From contig NZ_CP107945.1 of assembly GCF_036057275.1 (NCBI RefSeq), positions 1,736,001 to 1,800,000 on the forward strand: a stretch of DNA of 64,000 bases, given 5' to 3'. This document shows, piece by piece, positions 9,811 through 18,973 of the stretch (positions within the stretch are counted from its first letter, which is position 1; each line of letters starts with the position of its first letter). The translations under genes were made by a program, and so were the position numbers. The notes below the pieces were generated by a model that was not told the DNA's origin, ran no database searches, and saw only the letters and a list, made by a program, of their open reading frames with translations. This DNA comes from Streptomyces sp. NBC_00390 (GTDB lineage: Bacteria > Actinomycetota > Actinomycetes > Streptomycetales > Streptomycetaceae).

Positions 9811-9847
9811 CGGGTCACGTCCCGGTGAGCGGTGCACGACCGGGTGG

Positions 9848-10909
9848 TCATCGCCGGGCCTCGACCAGCCGGGGCATGTCGCGTGCGGCCTCGACGAGGA
9901 ACCAGGCAGGCAGCACCGGCAGGCCGTCGGCGTCGTCCGCGATGACGGTCTGTGCGACCTCCACGGAGATCTCGGCGAGCTGGACGAGGAGCGCCTTGGC
10001 CCGGTAGGCGGTCTGCCGCAGAGACGGGGAGACATGCTCCTTCTGCCGCGGGAGCTCCTTCACAAGCCGCCCCCGGAACGCCTCCGCGAGGTAGTAGAGC
10101 AGGTCCCGGTCCTCGATCCGGGCCGGCCAGGAAGCATCGCCCTTGAGGATCGCCTCGATACCGAAGGTATGGCGCACGATCTTCGCGTAGCCGCAGAAGG
10201 AGACGGCGTGCGCGGGAGTGAGGGTGCCGTGCACGACCACGCGCAGGGTGTTCTCGTCGATACCCGGGCCGAAGGAGTGCAGGGCGTCGGACAGCATGTG
10301 CCAGGAGCGGGGTGTGGAGAACGGCTCCTCGGTCTTGGGCGGCTGGGACCACAGGTGGTCGGGCCGGTCGGTGAGGTAGTCCGCCACCCAGGGGTGGATT
10401 CCGTGCTCGCCCGCCCACACCAGCCAGTCCGCCGCCGACGCCCGCAGATGGACGTGCGCGAGCCGGTTGACGAGCGCGGAAGCGATCGGCCGGGCGAGAG
10501 CGTTGTCCGTGGCGCGGTTGCCGGCCCCGATGACGATCGAGCCCGCGGGCAGTTCATAGGAACCGATACGCCGGTCCAGGATCAGGGAGTAGAACGCCTT
10601 CTGGACGTCCGGCGTCGCGGCGTTCAACTCGTCGAGGAAGAGGCAGTACGGCTCGTCCCGCGCGATGGCCTCGGGCGGGCAGAAGACGGACCGGCCGTCC
10701 CGGATCTGCGGCACCCCGATCAGGTCCTCCGGCGCGAGCTGCGTCCCGAGCAGACTGACGCACTCCAGTCCCAGTGACTCGGCGAACTTCCGCACGAGCG
10801 AGGACTTCCCGATCCCGGGTGCTCCCCACAGGAACACGGGCCGCACCGTGGCGAGGCCGAGCAGCAGTTCGGGTACCTGGGCGGGAGTGACGGTGACGGC
10901 AGCCTGCAC
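9848..10909 (-). CDS. MoxR-type AAA+ ATPase
   Basis: This 353-residue protein has Walker A (GAPGIGKSS, ~residue 28), Walker B (LFLDELNAAT), a sensor-1 asparagine (IGAGNRATDN) and a later arginine-rich helical part. The GTG start at 10909 has GAAGGA eight bases upstream. MoxR ATPases act as chaperones and partner with VWA-domain proteins; the next gene downstream encodes one. Together the two are probably one operon. A strong terminator for the preceding msrB transcript lies 38 bases upstream, so this pair has its own promoter. Confidence 0.85.
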   Translation of the reverse strand: MQAAVTVTPAQVPELLLGLATVRPVFLWGAPGIGKSSLVRKFAESLGLECVSLLGTQLAPEDLIGVPQIRDGRSVFCPPEAIARDEPYCLFLDELNAATPDVQKAFYSLILDRRIGSYELPAGSIVIGAGNRATDNALARPIASALVNRLAHVHLRASAADWLVWAGEHGIHPWVADYLTDRPDHLWSQPPKTEEPFSTPRSWHMLSDALHSFGPGIDENTLRVVVHGTLTPAHAVSFCGYAKIVRHTFGIEAILKGDASWPARIEDRDLLYYLAEAFRGRLVKELPRQKEHVSPSLRQTAYRAKALLVQLAEISVEVAQTVIADDADGLPVLPAWFLVEAARDMPRLVEARR

Positions 10910-10946
10910 GCGGTGGGGTTCCTTCGGCGAACTCGGGGAAGAGGAA

Positions 10947-10973
10947 CGGGCCCGCCCAGTGTGGGCGGGCCCG
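10947..10973 (-). terminator. Terminator after msrB
   Basis: CGGGCCCGCCCA, a GTG loop, then TGGGCGGGCCCG: a perfect 12-bp GC-rich stem, 35-61 bases past the msrB stop. Confidence 0.8.
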
Positions 10974-11007
10974 GTGCTCTGCCGCAGCCGATTTTCTCCC
11001 GGCCGGC

Positions 11008-11415
11008 TCAGGCTCCGTCCGGCTCCAGCCGCAGCGAGATCGAGTTGATGCAGTACCGCTGGTCCGTCGGCGTCGGGTAGCCCTCGCCCTCGAAGACGTG
11101 TCCCAGGTGGGAGCCGCAGCGCGCACACCGCACCTCCGTGCGGACCATGCCGGCGGAGCGGTCCTCGATCAGCTCGACGGCGTCGGTGTCCCTGGGGTCG
11201 TAGAACGACGGCCAGCCGCAGTGAGACTCGAACTTCGTGTCCGAGCGGAACAGCTCCGCGCCGCACGCACGGCAGGAGTACGTGCCGGCCGTCTTGGTGT
11301 CCGTGTACTCACCCACGAAGGCCGGCTCGGTGCCGGCCTGGCGCAGGACCTGGTACTCCGCGGGGGTCAGCTCCGCTCGCCACTGCTCGTCCGGCTTCTC
11401 GACGTCGTACGCCAT
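11008..11415 (-). CDS. msrB: Peptide-methionine (R)-S-oxide reductase
   Basis: A full-length 135-residue MsrB. It reduces the R-epimer of methionine sulfoxide in proteins. Zinc-binding pairs CRACG and CARCG are present, with the GWPSF signature. The position normally holding the catalytic cysteine near the end is in the RYCINSISL motif. It lies close downstream of murC on the same strand (28 bases), so it may be co-transcribed with it, and it is followed by a strong terminator. Confidence 0.95.
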   Translation of the reverse strand: MAYDVEKPDEQWRAELTPAEYQVLRQAGTEPAFVGEYTDTKTAGTYSCRACGAELFRSDTKFESHCGWPSFYDPRDTDAVELIEDRSAGMVRTEVRCARCGSHLGHVFEGEGYPTPTDQRYCINSISLRLEPDGA

Positions 11416-11443
11416 GAAGGTGCGCCTCCTCAGGTCGACAGGC

Positions 11444-12838
11444 TCAGTCGGTCAGGCGCGCCAGGATCTGCGGACCGAGGTCCGTGACATCGCCGGCGCC
11501 CATGGTGAGAACGAGATCGCCGGGCTTCGCCATTCCCGCGATCACGTCGGGGACGGCAGCCTTGTCGTGGACGGCGGTGACATCGGCGCCCGCCCTGCGC
11601 GCCGCGTCGATGATCAGCTCGCTGGTGATGCCCGGGATCGGGTCCTCGCGCGCCGGGTAGATGTCCAGGACCACCGAGGCGTCGGCGAGTGCTAGGGCCT
11701 GCCCCATCTCGGTGGCCAGCTCCTGGGTACGCGAGAAGAGGTGCGGCTGGAAGACGACCAGCAGCCGGGAGCCGGCGGCCGCGCCGCGCATGGCCTCGAG
11801 GTCGGCGGTCATCTCGGTGGGGTGGTGCGCGTAGGAGTCGATGACCTGGACGCCGGCGGCCTCGCCCTTGAGCTGGAGGCGGCGCTTGACCCCGGTGTAC
11901 TTGCCGATCGCCGAGGCGAGGTTGTGGGCCGGGATACCGAGGGCGACACCGGCGGCGAGGGCGGCCACCGCGTTGTGCGCGTAGTGGCGGCCGGGGACGG
12001 AGACGGTGAACGTCAGCAGCTTCCCGTTCAGCAGAACGGTGACCTCGCTGGTCAGGCCGCGCGGGGTGACCTTGTGGACACGGACGTCCGCACCTTCGGA
12101 CTCGCCGTACGTGACGACCCTCACCGAGGAGAGGTCACGGACGCGGGACGCCAGCTCGACCGCGCCGGACTGGTCGGCGGAGACCACCAGTGTGCCGCCG
12201 GGCACGATCTTGCCGACGAAGGTCTCGAAGGATTCGTAGATCTCGTCCATCGAGGCGTAGTTGGCGTGGTGGTCCAGCTCGACGTTGAGGACGATCGCGA
12301 CCTCGGGGTCGTACTTCTGGAAGCTGCGGTCGGACTCGTCGGCCTCGGCGACGAAGATCTCGCCGATGCCGTGCCGGGCGTTGGTCCCCGGGCCTTCGAG
12401 GTCGCCACCGATCGCGTACGAGGGGTCCAGGCCCAGCTCGGTCAGGGCGACCGCGAGCATGGAGGTCGTGGTGGTCTTGCCGTGGGTGCCCGCGACGGCG
12501 ATCGAGCGCAGCCCGGTCATCAGGGAGGCGAGCGCGTCGGAGCGGTGCACGACGGGGATGTTCAGCTCGGCGGCGCGGGCCAGCTCGGGGTTGTCTGCGC
12601 GGATCGCGCTGGAGACGACGACACAGCTGGCGTCCTGCGCGAGGTGCGAAGCCGCGTGCCCGATGTGGACGGTCGCGCCGAGCGAGCGCAGCGCCTCGGC
12701 CGTCGCCGACTCCTTGGCGTCGCTGCCCGCGACCTCGGCGCCCCGCTGAGCGAGGATCTTCGCGATGCCCGACATGCCGGCTCCGCCGATGCCGATGAAG
12801 TGCGGGCGTTCCATGGCGCTAGGGACGGCGGGTGCCAT
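11444..12838 (-). CDS. murC: UDP-N-acetylmuramate--L-alanine ligase
   Basis: This 464-residue Mur ligase joins L-alanine to UDP-MurNAc, the first amino-acid step of peptidoglycan precursor synthesis in the cytoplasm. The N-terminal UDP-binding motif GIGGAGMSG is at ~15, the ATP-binding loop GTHGKTTTTS at ~120, and the central domain shows EADESDRSF and NVELDHHANY. Length is normal. The ATG at 12838 follows GGGAG. It lies outside the usual division-and-cell-wall cluster, which is a known arrangement in Streptomyces, with msrB just downstream. Confidence 0.95.
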   Translation of the reverse strand: MAPAVPSAMERPHFIGIGGAGMSGIAKILAQRGAEVAGSDAKESATAEALRSLGATVHIGHAASHLAQDASCVVVSSAIRADNPELARAAELNIPVVHRSDALASLMTGLRSIAVAGTHGKTTTTSMLAVALTELGLDPSYAIGGDLEGPGTNARHGIGEIFVAEADESDRSFQKYDPEVAIVLNVELDHHANYASMDEIYESFETFVGKIVPGGTLVVSADQSGAVELASRVRDLSSVRVVTYGESEGADVRVHKVTPRGLTSEVTVLLNGKLLTFTVSVPGRHYAHNAVAALAAGVALGIPAHNLASAIGKYTGVKRRLQLKGEAAGVQVIDSYAHHPTEMTADLEAMRGAAAGSRLLVVFQPHLFSRTQELATEMGQALALADASVVLDIYPAREDPIPGITSELIIDAARRAGADVTAVHDKAAVPDVIAGMAKPGDLVLTMGAGDVTDLGPQILARLTD

Positions 12839-13050
12839 GTGTGTGTCTCCCAGGATGTACGAGTACGTGCGAGGCCCCAGCCTATTCCCTGCGGCACTGC
12901 GCACCGTGCCCCTCCCCGGCTCCGGGCTCCCGGCCGCGGGCGACGCTCCGGGCCGCGCGCGACGCTCCGGCCGCGACGGTCCAGCTCCCTCGGGCTGCCC
13001 GGGAGCGGCCGGCCGGTGCGGGCGCCGGTGAGGTGCTCCGCCCCGCCGAG

Positions 13051-13521
13051 CTACTCGCTGTGCGCGAAGAGCTTCAGTACCGGGACGCCGACCTTGTGGC
13101 GGGCCCGGGAGGCCCAGTCCCGGTGGAAGAACTCCTCCACGTAGTGCGGCTCGGTCAGCACGATGACCTCGTCGGCCCCGGACTCTTCGACCACGGACTT
13201 CAGCTTGTCCAGCGGATGCTTCTCGACGACCTGGCCCTGTGCCGGGCATCCGGCCGCGCGCAGGGCGGCCAGGGAGTGGTCCAGGGCGCGCTCGGCGGGA
13301 GCCTTGGCCTCGTTCCCCTCGGGCTCGTCCCCCTCCCGGCCCGCCTTCTTCAGATCGCCGATGGCGACGTCGTCGATGGCACGCAGCAGTACGTCGGCCT
13401 GGTCGCCGCGGGGCTGCATCAGGACGACGAAGGAGACCCCTTCGTCACCGTGCAGAGTGGTGACGAATTCCACGTCTTCCGACGTCAGGGGCTTCTCGAT
13501 CATCAATACGCTTGTGAACAC
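13051..13521 (-). CDS. Conserved hypothetical protein, UspA-like fold
   Basis: This 156-residue protein is common beside murC in Streptomyces and is often mislabelled indole-3-glycerol-phosphate synthase, although it has none of that enzyme's TIM-barrel motifs. It reads as alternating strands and helices (EVIVLTEPHYVEEFFHRDW, KVGVPVLKLF), closer to a universal-stress or nucleotide-binding fold. A Glu/Gly/Lys-rich insert lies near residue 60. The GTG at 13521 is taken as the start; an in-frame ATG lies six codons downstream. Function unknown. Confidence 0.65.
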   Translation of the reverse strand: MFTSVLMIEKPLTSEDVEFVTTLHGDEGVSFVVLMQPRGDQADVLLRAIDDVAIGDLKKAGREGDEPEGNEAKAPAERALDHSLAALRAAGCPAQGQVVEKHPLDKLKSVVEESGADEVIVLTEPHYVEEFFHRDWASRARHKVGVPVLKLFAHSE

Positions 13522-13636
13522 GTCCGGAGCCCTTCTGCGGAAACCATCCTTCCCCGTGCCCGCACGGGGTCTGTGAGAGCCTGCGAGTCAATTCTGCCCG
13601 CCGGAACCTAAGCGGAAGGGTAAATTCCGCCGATTG

Positions 13637-14452
13637 TCAGATGCGACGGTATCGGGTGAACAAGAACCCCGCCTCCTCCAGCACCGACGCCAGGGCGAAC
13701 CGTGCCGGGTCGGGCAGCACGGGCCCGCCTGCGATGCGCTGGGCGTCTCCCGCCGTCAGGGTGGGCGACACGGTCAGGCACAGCTCGTCCAGCACACCGG
13801 CCGCCACGAACTGACCGAGCAGGCGGGGTCCGCCCTCGGTGAGAAGGCGCACCAGACCGCGCTCGGCCAGCGCGCTCACGGCCTTGGCGGGTTCGACACC
13901 CGGACCGTCCCCGGCGATCACCACCTCGACACCGGCCTTCTCCGCCTCCCTGATCCGGTCCGGCGGCGCGGCGGCCCCCGTGAGCACCAGGGTGGGCACC
14001 AGCGGCTCGCTGAACAGCGGCAGTGCGAAGTCCAGCCGCAGCGAGGCGCTGACCACCGCGATGGCGGGCGCGGGGCCCTGGCCGGACGCTGCCCTGCGCT
14101 CGGCGAAGGCGTCCCGGGCGCGGGCGGGCCGGTAGCCCTCGAGCCGTACCGTTTCCGCGCCGACCACGACGGCGTCGGCGAGGCCGCGCAGCGTGCCGAA
14201 GATCCGCATGTCCGTGTCGGACGAGATGGGCTGCGAGCGGCCATTGTGCTGCGCGGCGCCGTCGAGGGAGGAGACCATGTTGGCCCGCAGCCAGGCCCCG
14301 GCCGTGGCGGCCCCGGTCCCGGGGCCCTCCGTGTCCGGGTACGCGTAGGCCTCGGCCAGCTCGTCCAGCGACCACTCCCGGTCGCTTGCGCCCGGCCCGG
14401 CGGCCGCAGGGTCGGTCGGTGTCTGGTCGGTCACAGGGAACAGGCGTCGCAT
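13637..14452 (-). CDS. RibD C-terminal-domain (pyrimidine) reductase
   Basis: This 271-residue protein matches the RibD C-terminal reductase domain: NMVSSLDGA (NADPH/substrate loop), VVVGAETVRLEGY and LLTEGGPRLLGQF. Family members reduce the ribosylamino-pyrimidine of riboflavin synthesis, and stand-alone versions are also found in antibiotic pathways. No other riboflavin genes are nearby. It is divergent from zapE, with starts only 38 bases apart, so the two share a promoter region. Confidence 0.8.
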   Translation of the reverse strand: MRRLFPVTDQTPTDPAAAGPGASDREWSLDELAEAYAYPDTEGPGTGAATAGAWLRANMVSSLDGAAQHNGRSQPISSDTDMRIFGTLRGLADAVVVGAETVRLEGYRPARARDAFAERRAASGQGPAPAIAVVSASLRLDFALPLFSEPLVPTLVLTGAAAPPDRIREAEKAGVEVVIAGDGPGVEPAKAVSALAERGLVRLLTEGGPRLLGQFVAAGVLDELCLTVSPTLTAGDAQRIAGGPVLPDPARFALASVLEEAGFLFTRYRRI

Positions 14453-14489
14453 GCCGTGCAGTCTGACACGGCGCTTACAGTTAAGGACT

Positions 14490-15563
14490 GTGTCGAAGAC
14501 CAGCCCCATAACCGAAGCCACTCCCCTGTCGCTGTGCGCCCGCGAGCCGCAGGTACCCGCCGACCGTCTGGTCGCCGAGATGGTGCCGCCGCCGCGCTTC
14601 GACACGGTCCGCTTCGACACCTACGTCCCCGACCCGAACCAGCCCAGCCAGACCGAGGCCGTCAAGGTGCTGAGCGAGTTCGCGTCGGGTCTGGGCGGGG
14701 CGCACGCAGCGAGCGCCGGCAAGCGCCGCTGGTTCGCGAAGAAGCCGCCCGCCCCCACCGGGCCGCGCGGCATCTACCTCGACGGCGGCTACGGCGTCGG
14801 CAAGACCCACCTGCTCGCGTCGCTGTGGCACGCCACCCCCGCGGCCCCCGAGCACAAGGCTTTCGGCACCTTCGTCGAGCTGACCAATCTGGTGGGTGCG
14901 CTCGGCTTCCAGAAGACCGTGCAGACACTCGGCGGACACCGGCTGCTGTGCATCGACGAATTCGAGCTGGACGACCCGGGTGACACCGTTCTGGTCTCCA
15001 CCCTGCTCGGCAAGCTGGTCGACGCGGGCGTCGCGCTCGCGGCGACCTCCAACACGCTGCCCGGCAAGCTCGGCGAGGGCCGGTTCGCCGCGGCCGACTT
15101 CCTGCGCGAGATCCAGGGCCTGTCCGCCCACTTCCGCCCGCTGCGGATCGACGGCGAGGACTACCGTCACCGCGGTCTGCCCGAGGCCCCTCCCCCGTAC
15201 TCGGACGAACAGGTCGCCAAGGCCGCGTACGCCACCGAGGGCGCGTCGCTCGACGGCTTCCCGCAGCTGCTGGAGCATCTGGCCCGGGTCCATCCGAGCC
15301 GGTACGGCGCGCTCACCGACGGGCTGCGCGCGGTGTGCCTCACCGATGTCGAACCGGTGCCGGACCAGTCCACCGCACTGCGGCTGGTGGTACTCGCCGA
15401 CCGTCTGTACGACCGCGAGGTTCCGGTGCTCGCCTCCGGCCTGCCGTTCGACAGACTGTTCAGCGACGAGATGCTGAACGGCGGCTACCGCAAGAAGTAT
15501 TTCCGGGCGATCTCGCGGCTCACCGCGCTGGCACGGGACGCGAAGGGCTTGGTGGAGCAGTAA
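14490..15563 (+). CDS. zapE: Cell division protein ZapE (AFG1-like ATPase)
   Basis: This 357-residue P-loop ATPase of the AFG1/ZapE family has Walker A GGYGVGKTH, Walker B LLCIDEFELDDP, a sensor segment ATSNTLPGKLGEGRF and the typical C-terminal FDRLFS segment. ZapE associates with the Z-ring and is needed under stress in some bacteria. The GTG at 14490 is chosen (AAGGA just upstream, though closer than usual). An ATG 39 bases earlier overlaps the divergent reductase gene and has no binding site. Confidence 0.85.
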   Translation: MSKTSPITEATPLSLCAREPQVPADRLVAEMVPPPRFDTVRFDTYVPDPNQPSQTEAVKVLSEFASGLGGAHAASAGKRRWFAKKPPAPTGPRGIYLDGGYGVGKTHLLASLWHATPAAPEHKAFGTFVELTNLVGALGFQKTVQTLGGHRLLCIDEFELDDPGDTVLVSTLLGKLVDAGVALAATSNTLPGKLGEGRFAAADFLREIQGLSAHFRPLRIDGEDYRHRGLPEAPPPYSDEQVAKAAYATEGASLDGFPQLLEHLARVHPSRYGALTDGLRAVCLTDVEPVPDQSTALRLVVLADRLYDREVPVLASGLPFDRLFSDEMLNGGYRKKYFRAISRLTALARDAKGLVEQ

Positions 15564-15606
15564 GTTCGGGTGCGTAACCCAGCTTTCTGCAAGAAGGGAA
15601 CGCATC

Positions 15607-16032
15607 ATGGCCACCACGCGTCAGGCGCACACGGTCTGGGAGGGCAACCTCGCCGAGGGCACGGGGACCGTCACCTTCGACTCCTCCGGCATCGGCGACT
15701 ACCCCGTTTCCTGGCCGTCGCGCGCCGAGCAGGCCAATGGCAAGACCAGCCCCGAGGAACTGATCGCGGGCGCGCACTCCAGCTGCTTCTCGATGGCTCT
15801 CTCGCACGGTCTGACCCAGGCAGGCAACCCGCCGGCCCGGCTGACCACCCAGGCCGAGGTGACCTTCCAGCCCGGCACCGGCATCACCGGCATCCACCTG
15901 ACCGTGGAGGGCGAGGTGCCCGGTCTCGACGAGGCCGCCTTCGTCAAGGCCGCCGAGGACGCCAAGGCGAACTGCCCGGTCAGCCAGGCGCTGACGGGCA
16001 CGACCATCACCCTCACCGCCAAGCTCGGCTGA
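15607..16032 (+). CDS. OsmC-family peroxiredoxin
   Basis: This 141-residue protein has the two OsmC cysteines, in HSSCFSMALSH and NCPVSQALTG, and the usual strand-helix order. It reduces organic or inorganic hydroperoxides with thiol reductants. GAAGGGA lies seven bases before the ATG. It belongs to the OsmC branch rather than Ohr; a separate Ohr gene lies at 17868. It follows zapE by 43 bases on the same strand. Confidence 0.9.
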   Translation: MATTRQAHTVWEGNLAEGTGTVTFDSSGIGDYPVSWPSRAEQANGKTSPEELIAGAHSSCFSMALSHGLTQAGNPPARLTTQAEVTFQPGTGITGIHLTVEGEVPGLDEAAFVKAAEDAKANCPVSQALTGTTITLTAKLG

Positions 16033-16163
16033 GTCGCGCCACGAGGCAAAGTGGCCCGCATGGTTCACGCGCCCACAAGTGCGTGATACACACATGCGGG
16101 TCACATCTCCTGTCCCTCCTCCACGGCCTTCGGCGTGGGGGTGCCCCCACAGGGAGTTGCCAC

Positions 16164-17546
16164 ATGTCTGCAACACGACGTCAAGTTCTGGCCCGCACCG
16201 GCGCGTTGGGTGCCGGCATCGTCTTCTCGGGCGCCTTCTCCGAGCTCTTCGCCGGCACCGCGGCCGCTCGTGGCCACGCCGGGTACGGCCCGCTCGTCGC
16301 CGATCCGGCCGGGCTCCTCGATCTACCGAAAGGATTCCGCTACCGGGTGCTGTCCCGGGAGGGCGATCCCCTGCGCTCCGGGGAGGGGCCGGTCCCGAGC
16401 AACCATGACGGTATGGCGGCCTTCGCCGGGCGGCGCGGCCGGGTCCATCTCGTGCGCAATCACGAGAACCGTCACAACGGAAAGCTCGGCGTCCCGACGG
16501 TCGAGGGCCTGACCTACGACCCGGCGGGCAAAGGGGGCTGCACGGCGCTCACGCTGGACGGCCGTGACAACGTCCTGTCCGAGCGGGTCGCCATCGCGGG
16601 TACGGCGGTCAACTGCGCGGGCGGCCCCACGCCTTGGGGGACGTGGCTGACCTGCGAGGAGACCGAGGACAAGGCCGGCACCAACGGTTACACCAAGGAT
16701 CACGGCTACATCTTCGAGGTCGACGGCGCCGACCCGCGCCGCACGGGAGCCGTACCGCTGACCGCGATGGGCCGCTTCCAGCACGAGGCGGTCGCGGTCG
16801 ATCCGCGCAGCGGCATCGTGTACGAGACGGAGGACGCGTTCCTGCGGCCGTTCGGTCTCTTCTACCGCTTCCTGCCGAACAGGCCGCTGGGCGGTACCGG
16901 TTCGCTGCGGGCGGGCGGCACGCTGGAGGCGATGCGGGTGCCGGGTGTACCCGACCTCTCCGGGATCCAGGAGCCCGGTGCGAGCTTCGACCGCATCGAA
17001 TGGGTCCCCGTACCGGACAGCCAGGCGCGGCAGACCCCCGTCCGGCTGCAGGACTTCGGCCCCCGGGGCATCACGCACGCCCAGAAGCTGGAGGGCTGCT
17101 ACTGGGGCGGCTCGTCGGTCTACTTCGTCTCCAGCTTCGCGCACAGCGCGGAGGGTTCGGCGGGCGACCACTTCGGCCAGGTGTGGAAGTACGAACCGCA
17201 GCGCCGGCGTCTCACGCTGGTGATCGCGTTCGGTCCGGACACGGACGTCCAGCTGCCCGGCGAGTCGCCCGACAACATCTGCCTGGCGCCCGGCGGCGGG
17301 CTGATGGTGAGCGAGGACGGCGGCGGCGCCCAGCATGTGTACGGGCTGACCCGGCGGGGCGAGGTGTACCCGATGGCCCGGAACGCCCAGGCGATCACAT
17401 CGGCCGCCACCGCAGGAGGCGGCGCCCCCGAGGAGACCGAGTGGGGCGAGTTCGCGGGCGCCACCTTCTCCCCGGACGGAGCGACGATGTACGTGAACTG
17501 CTACACACCCGGGACCACCTTCGCGATCACCGGGCCATGGCGCTGA
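16164..17546 (+). CDS. PhoX-family (DUF839) secreted phosphatase-like protein
   Basis: This 460-residue protein opens with a twin-arginine signal (RRQVLARTGALGAG), so it is probably exported folded. The body is the PhoX/DUF839 beta-propeller: SNHDGMAAF, NHENRHNG, GGPTPWGTWLTCEE, ETEDAF and SPDNICLAPGGGLMVSEDGG. PhoX enzymes are calcium/iron alkaline phosphatases, but several conserved ligands cannot be checked by eye, so activity is inferred. AGGGAG lies seven bases before the ATG. Two strong hairpins lie beyond the stop. Confidence 0.8.
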   Translation: MSATRRQVLARTGALGAGIVFSGAFSELFAGTAAARGHAGYGPLVADPAGLLDLPKGFRYRVLSREGDPLRSGEGPVPSNHDGMAAFAGRRGRVHLVRNHENRHNGKLGVPTVEGLTYDPAGKGGCTALTLDGRDNVLSERVAIAGTAVNCAGGPTPWGTWLTCEETEDKAGTNGYTKDHGYIFEVDGADPRRTGAVPLTAMGRFQHEAVAVDPRSGIVYETEDAFLRPFGLFYRFLPNRPLGGTGSLRAGGTLEAMRVPGVPDLSGIQEPGASFDRIEWVPVPDSQARQTPVRLQDFGPRGITHAQKLEGCYWGGSSVYFVSSFAHSAEGSAGDHFGQVWKYEPQRRRLTLVIAFGPDTDVQLPGESPDNICLAPGGGLMVSEDGGGAQHVYGLTRRGEVYPMARNAQAITSAATAGGGAPEETEWGEFAGATFSPDGATMYVNCYTPGTTFAITGPWR

Positions 17547-17729
17547 CGCTGCCGCCTCTCCGGTCCTGACCCCCCGTGCTCGCGTGCCCGCCCGAATTGC
17601 ACGTGGACCGGCTCGACGGGGACAGCGCCGGGAAGGTCCATGCCCGGGAACAGGAACCCGTCGCAGTCCTGGTCGATGCCGACGACGGCGAGGAGGGCCG
17701 GCACCGGGCCCTCTCGCGGCAATGACGGC

Positions 17730-17758
17730 ACCGCTGTGCGCCGCCGGCGCACAGCGGT
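17730..17758. terminator. Terminator hairpin 1 between phoX-like gene and ohr
   Basis: ACCGCTGTGCGCC, loop GCC, GGCGCACAGCGGT: a perfect 13-bp stem between two convergent genes, in a 321-base non-coding gap. Confidence 0.75.
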
Positions 17759-17777
17759 CCTCGCCGCTCACGAGAAA

Positions 17778-17817
17778 CCGCCCCTACGGCGCGAGCAGAG
17801 TCGCGCCGTAGGGGCGG
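17778..17817. terminator. Terminator hairpin 2 between phoX-like gene and ohr
   Basis: CCGCCCCTACGGCGCGA, loop GCAGAG, TCGCGCCGTAGGGGCGG: a perfect 17-bp stem. With hairpin 1 it gives a tandem, probably bidirectional, terminator between convergent genes. The remainder of 17547-17867 shows no gene. Confidence 0.8.
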
Positions 17818-17867
17818 TGGCAACAGGCATTCGTCAGGAGCTGCGGTCCCGCCCGCCGTGCCGGTGA

Positions 17868-18290
17868 CTACTCGATGACGAGCTCGACCGGCAGGTTGCC
17901 CCGCGTCGCCTTGGAGTACGGGCAGTACGCGTGGGTCTTCTCCAGCAGCACGCGGCCCGCCTCGCCCTGCAGGTGGTCGGGCAGCTCGACACGCATGATC
18001 ACGGAGAGGCCGAAGCCGCCGTCGGTGTCCTTGCCTATGGAGACCTCCGCGGTGACGGAGGCGTCCTTGACGTCGATCTTCTCCTGGCGACCGATGGCGC
18101 CCATGGCGCTGGCGAAGCAGGCGGCGTACCCGGCCGCGAAGAGCTGCTCGGGGTTGGTGCCCTGGCCGTTGCCGCCGAGGGCGGCGGGGAAGGCGAGCGG
18201 CAGATCGATCTGGCCGTCGGAGCTGACGGCCCGGCCTTCGCGGCCGTTGGCGGTGGCAACAGCGGTGTACAGCGCGTCCATGAGTGACAT
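17868..18290 (-). CDS. ohr: Organic hydroperoxide resistance protein Ohr
   Basis: This 140-residue Ohr protein reduces organic and lipid hydroperoxides in the cytoplasm. The redox cysteines are in AGYAACFASAMGA and AYCPYSKATRGN, as in characterised Ohr. It is divergent from the MarR-type gene at 18386, whose product has the features of the peroxide sensor OhrR; the operator candidate lies between them. Confidence 0.95.
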   Translation of the reverse strand: MSLMDALYTAVATANGREGRAVSSDGQIDLPLAFPAALGGNGQGTNPEQLFAAGYAACFASAMGAIGRQEKIDVKDASVTAEVSIGKDTDGGFGLSVIMRVELPDHLQGEAGRVLLEKTHAYCPYSKATRGNLPVELVIE

Positions 18291-18333
18291 CCCTCTTCGT
18301 CCGTGGGGGAACCAGCCCCACTAATAAAGCACA

Positions 18334-18344
18334 CAATTTAATTG
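18334..18344. promoter_or_regulatory. Probable OhrR operator
   Basis: CAATTTAATTG, a palindrome around a central T, in the 95-base divergent gap between ohr and ohrR. It is embedded in the most AT-rich stretch nearby. OhrR boxes are AT-rich palindromes of this type. Confidence 0.6.
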
Positions 18345-18385
18345 CGCACAACTGAATGGCCCGCAGTCCAGGTAGACTGGCCCTC

Positions 18386-18895
18386 ATGGAGAGCTCCCGG
18401 AAGACCACGACGCTGAACCAGGTGCCGGACGAGGACTTTCTCCGGCTCGACCGCCAGATCTGCTTCTCGCTGCACGCGGCGACCCGCGCCTTCAACGGCG
18501 TCTACCGCGCAGCGCTGAAGGACCTGGGGCTCACATACCCGCAGTACCTGGTGATGCTGGTGCTCTGGGAGCACGGCGAGCTGCCGGTCAAGCGGCTCGG
18601 GGAGCATCTGCGGCTCGACTCGGGCACCCTGTCGCCGCTGCTCAAGCGGCTGGAGGCGGCCGGCTATGTGGCACGCAGGCGCAGCGAGGAGGACGAGCGC
18701 TCCGTGACCGCTCGTCCCACCGCCGCCGGTACCGCCTTGCGGGAACGGGCGTTGGGCGTACCCCGCCGGATCGCCGAGGCGACCGGGCTCTCCCTGGACC
18801 GTATCCGCGCCCTGCGCGAGGAGCTCGACGCGCTGACGGCCACCCTGGACAGCGCCGAGGTGGAGGCCGCGGCCTGTGCGGGCACCGACGTCTGA
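18386..18895 (+). CDS. ohrR: MarR-family organic-peroxide sensor OhrR
   Basis: This 169-residue MarR protein has the conserved N-terminal sensor cysteine of OhrR (C26 in [13 protein letters not shown]), the site of peroxide oxidation that releases DNA. The winged helix follows ([35 protein letters not shown]). It is divergent from ohr, its expected target. A TAGACT -10-like hexamer lies just before the ATG, so the transcript may be leaderless. Confidence 0.9.
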   Translation: MESSRKTTTLNQVPDEDFLRLDRQICFSLHAATRAFNGVYRAALKDLGLTYPQYLVMLVLWEHGELPVKRLGEHLRLDSGTLSPLLKRLEAAGYVARRRSEEDERSVTARPTAAGTALRERALGVPRRIAEATGLSLDRIRALREELDALTATLDSAEVEAAACAGTDV

Positions 18896-18936
18896 CGAAC
18901 AGCAGGGCTATTGACGCCAGTTGGCCCCCGACGCCA

Positions 18937-18952
18937 GAATGACGCGTCATTC
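18937..18952. promoter_or_regulatory. TetR operator candidate, copy 1
   Basis: GAATGACGCGTCATTC, a perfect 16-bp palindrome 22 bases before the tetR-like GTG. A near-identical palindrome lies before the next gene (19621). Confidence 0.75.
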
Positions 18953-18973
18953 CGTCGGGGGAAGGGGCCGGGC

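Noticed and set aside
13051..13521. Indole-3-glycerol-phosphate synthase
   Set aside because: Too short and without TIM-barrel catalytic motifs; the label seems to be a propagated misannotation.
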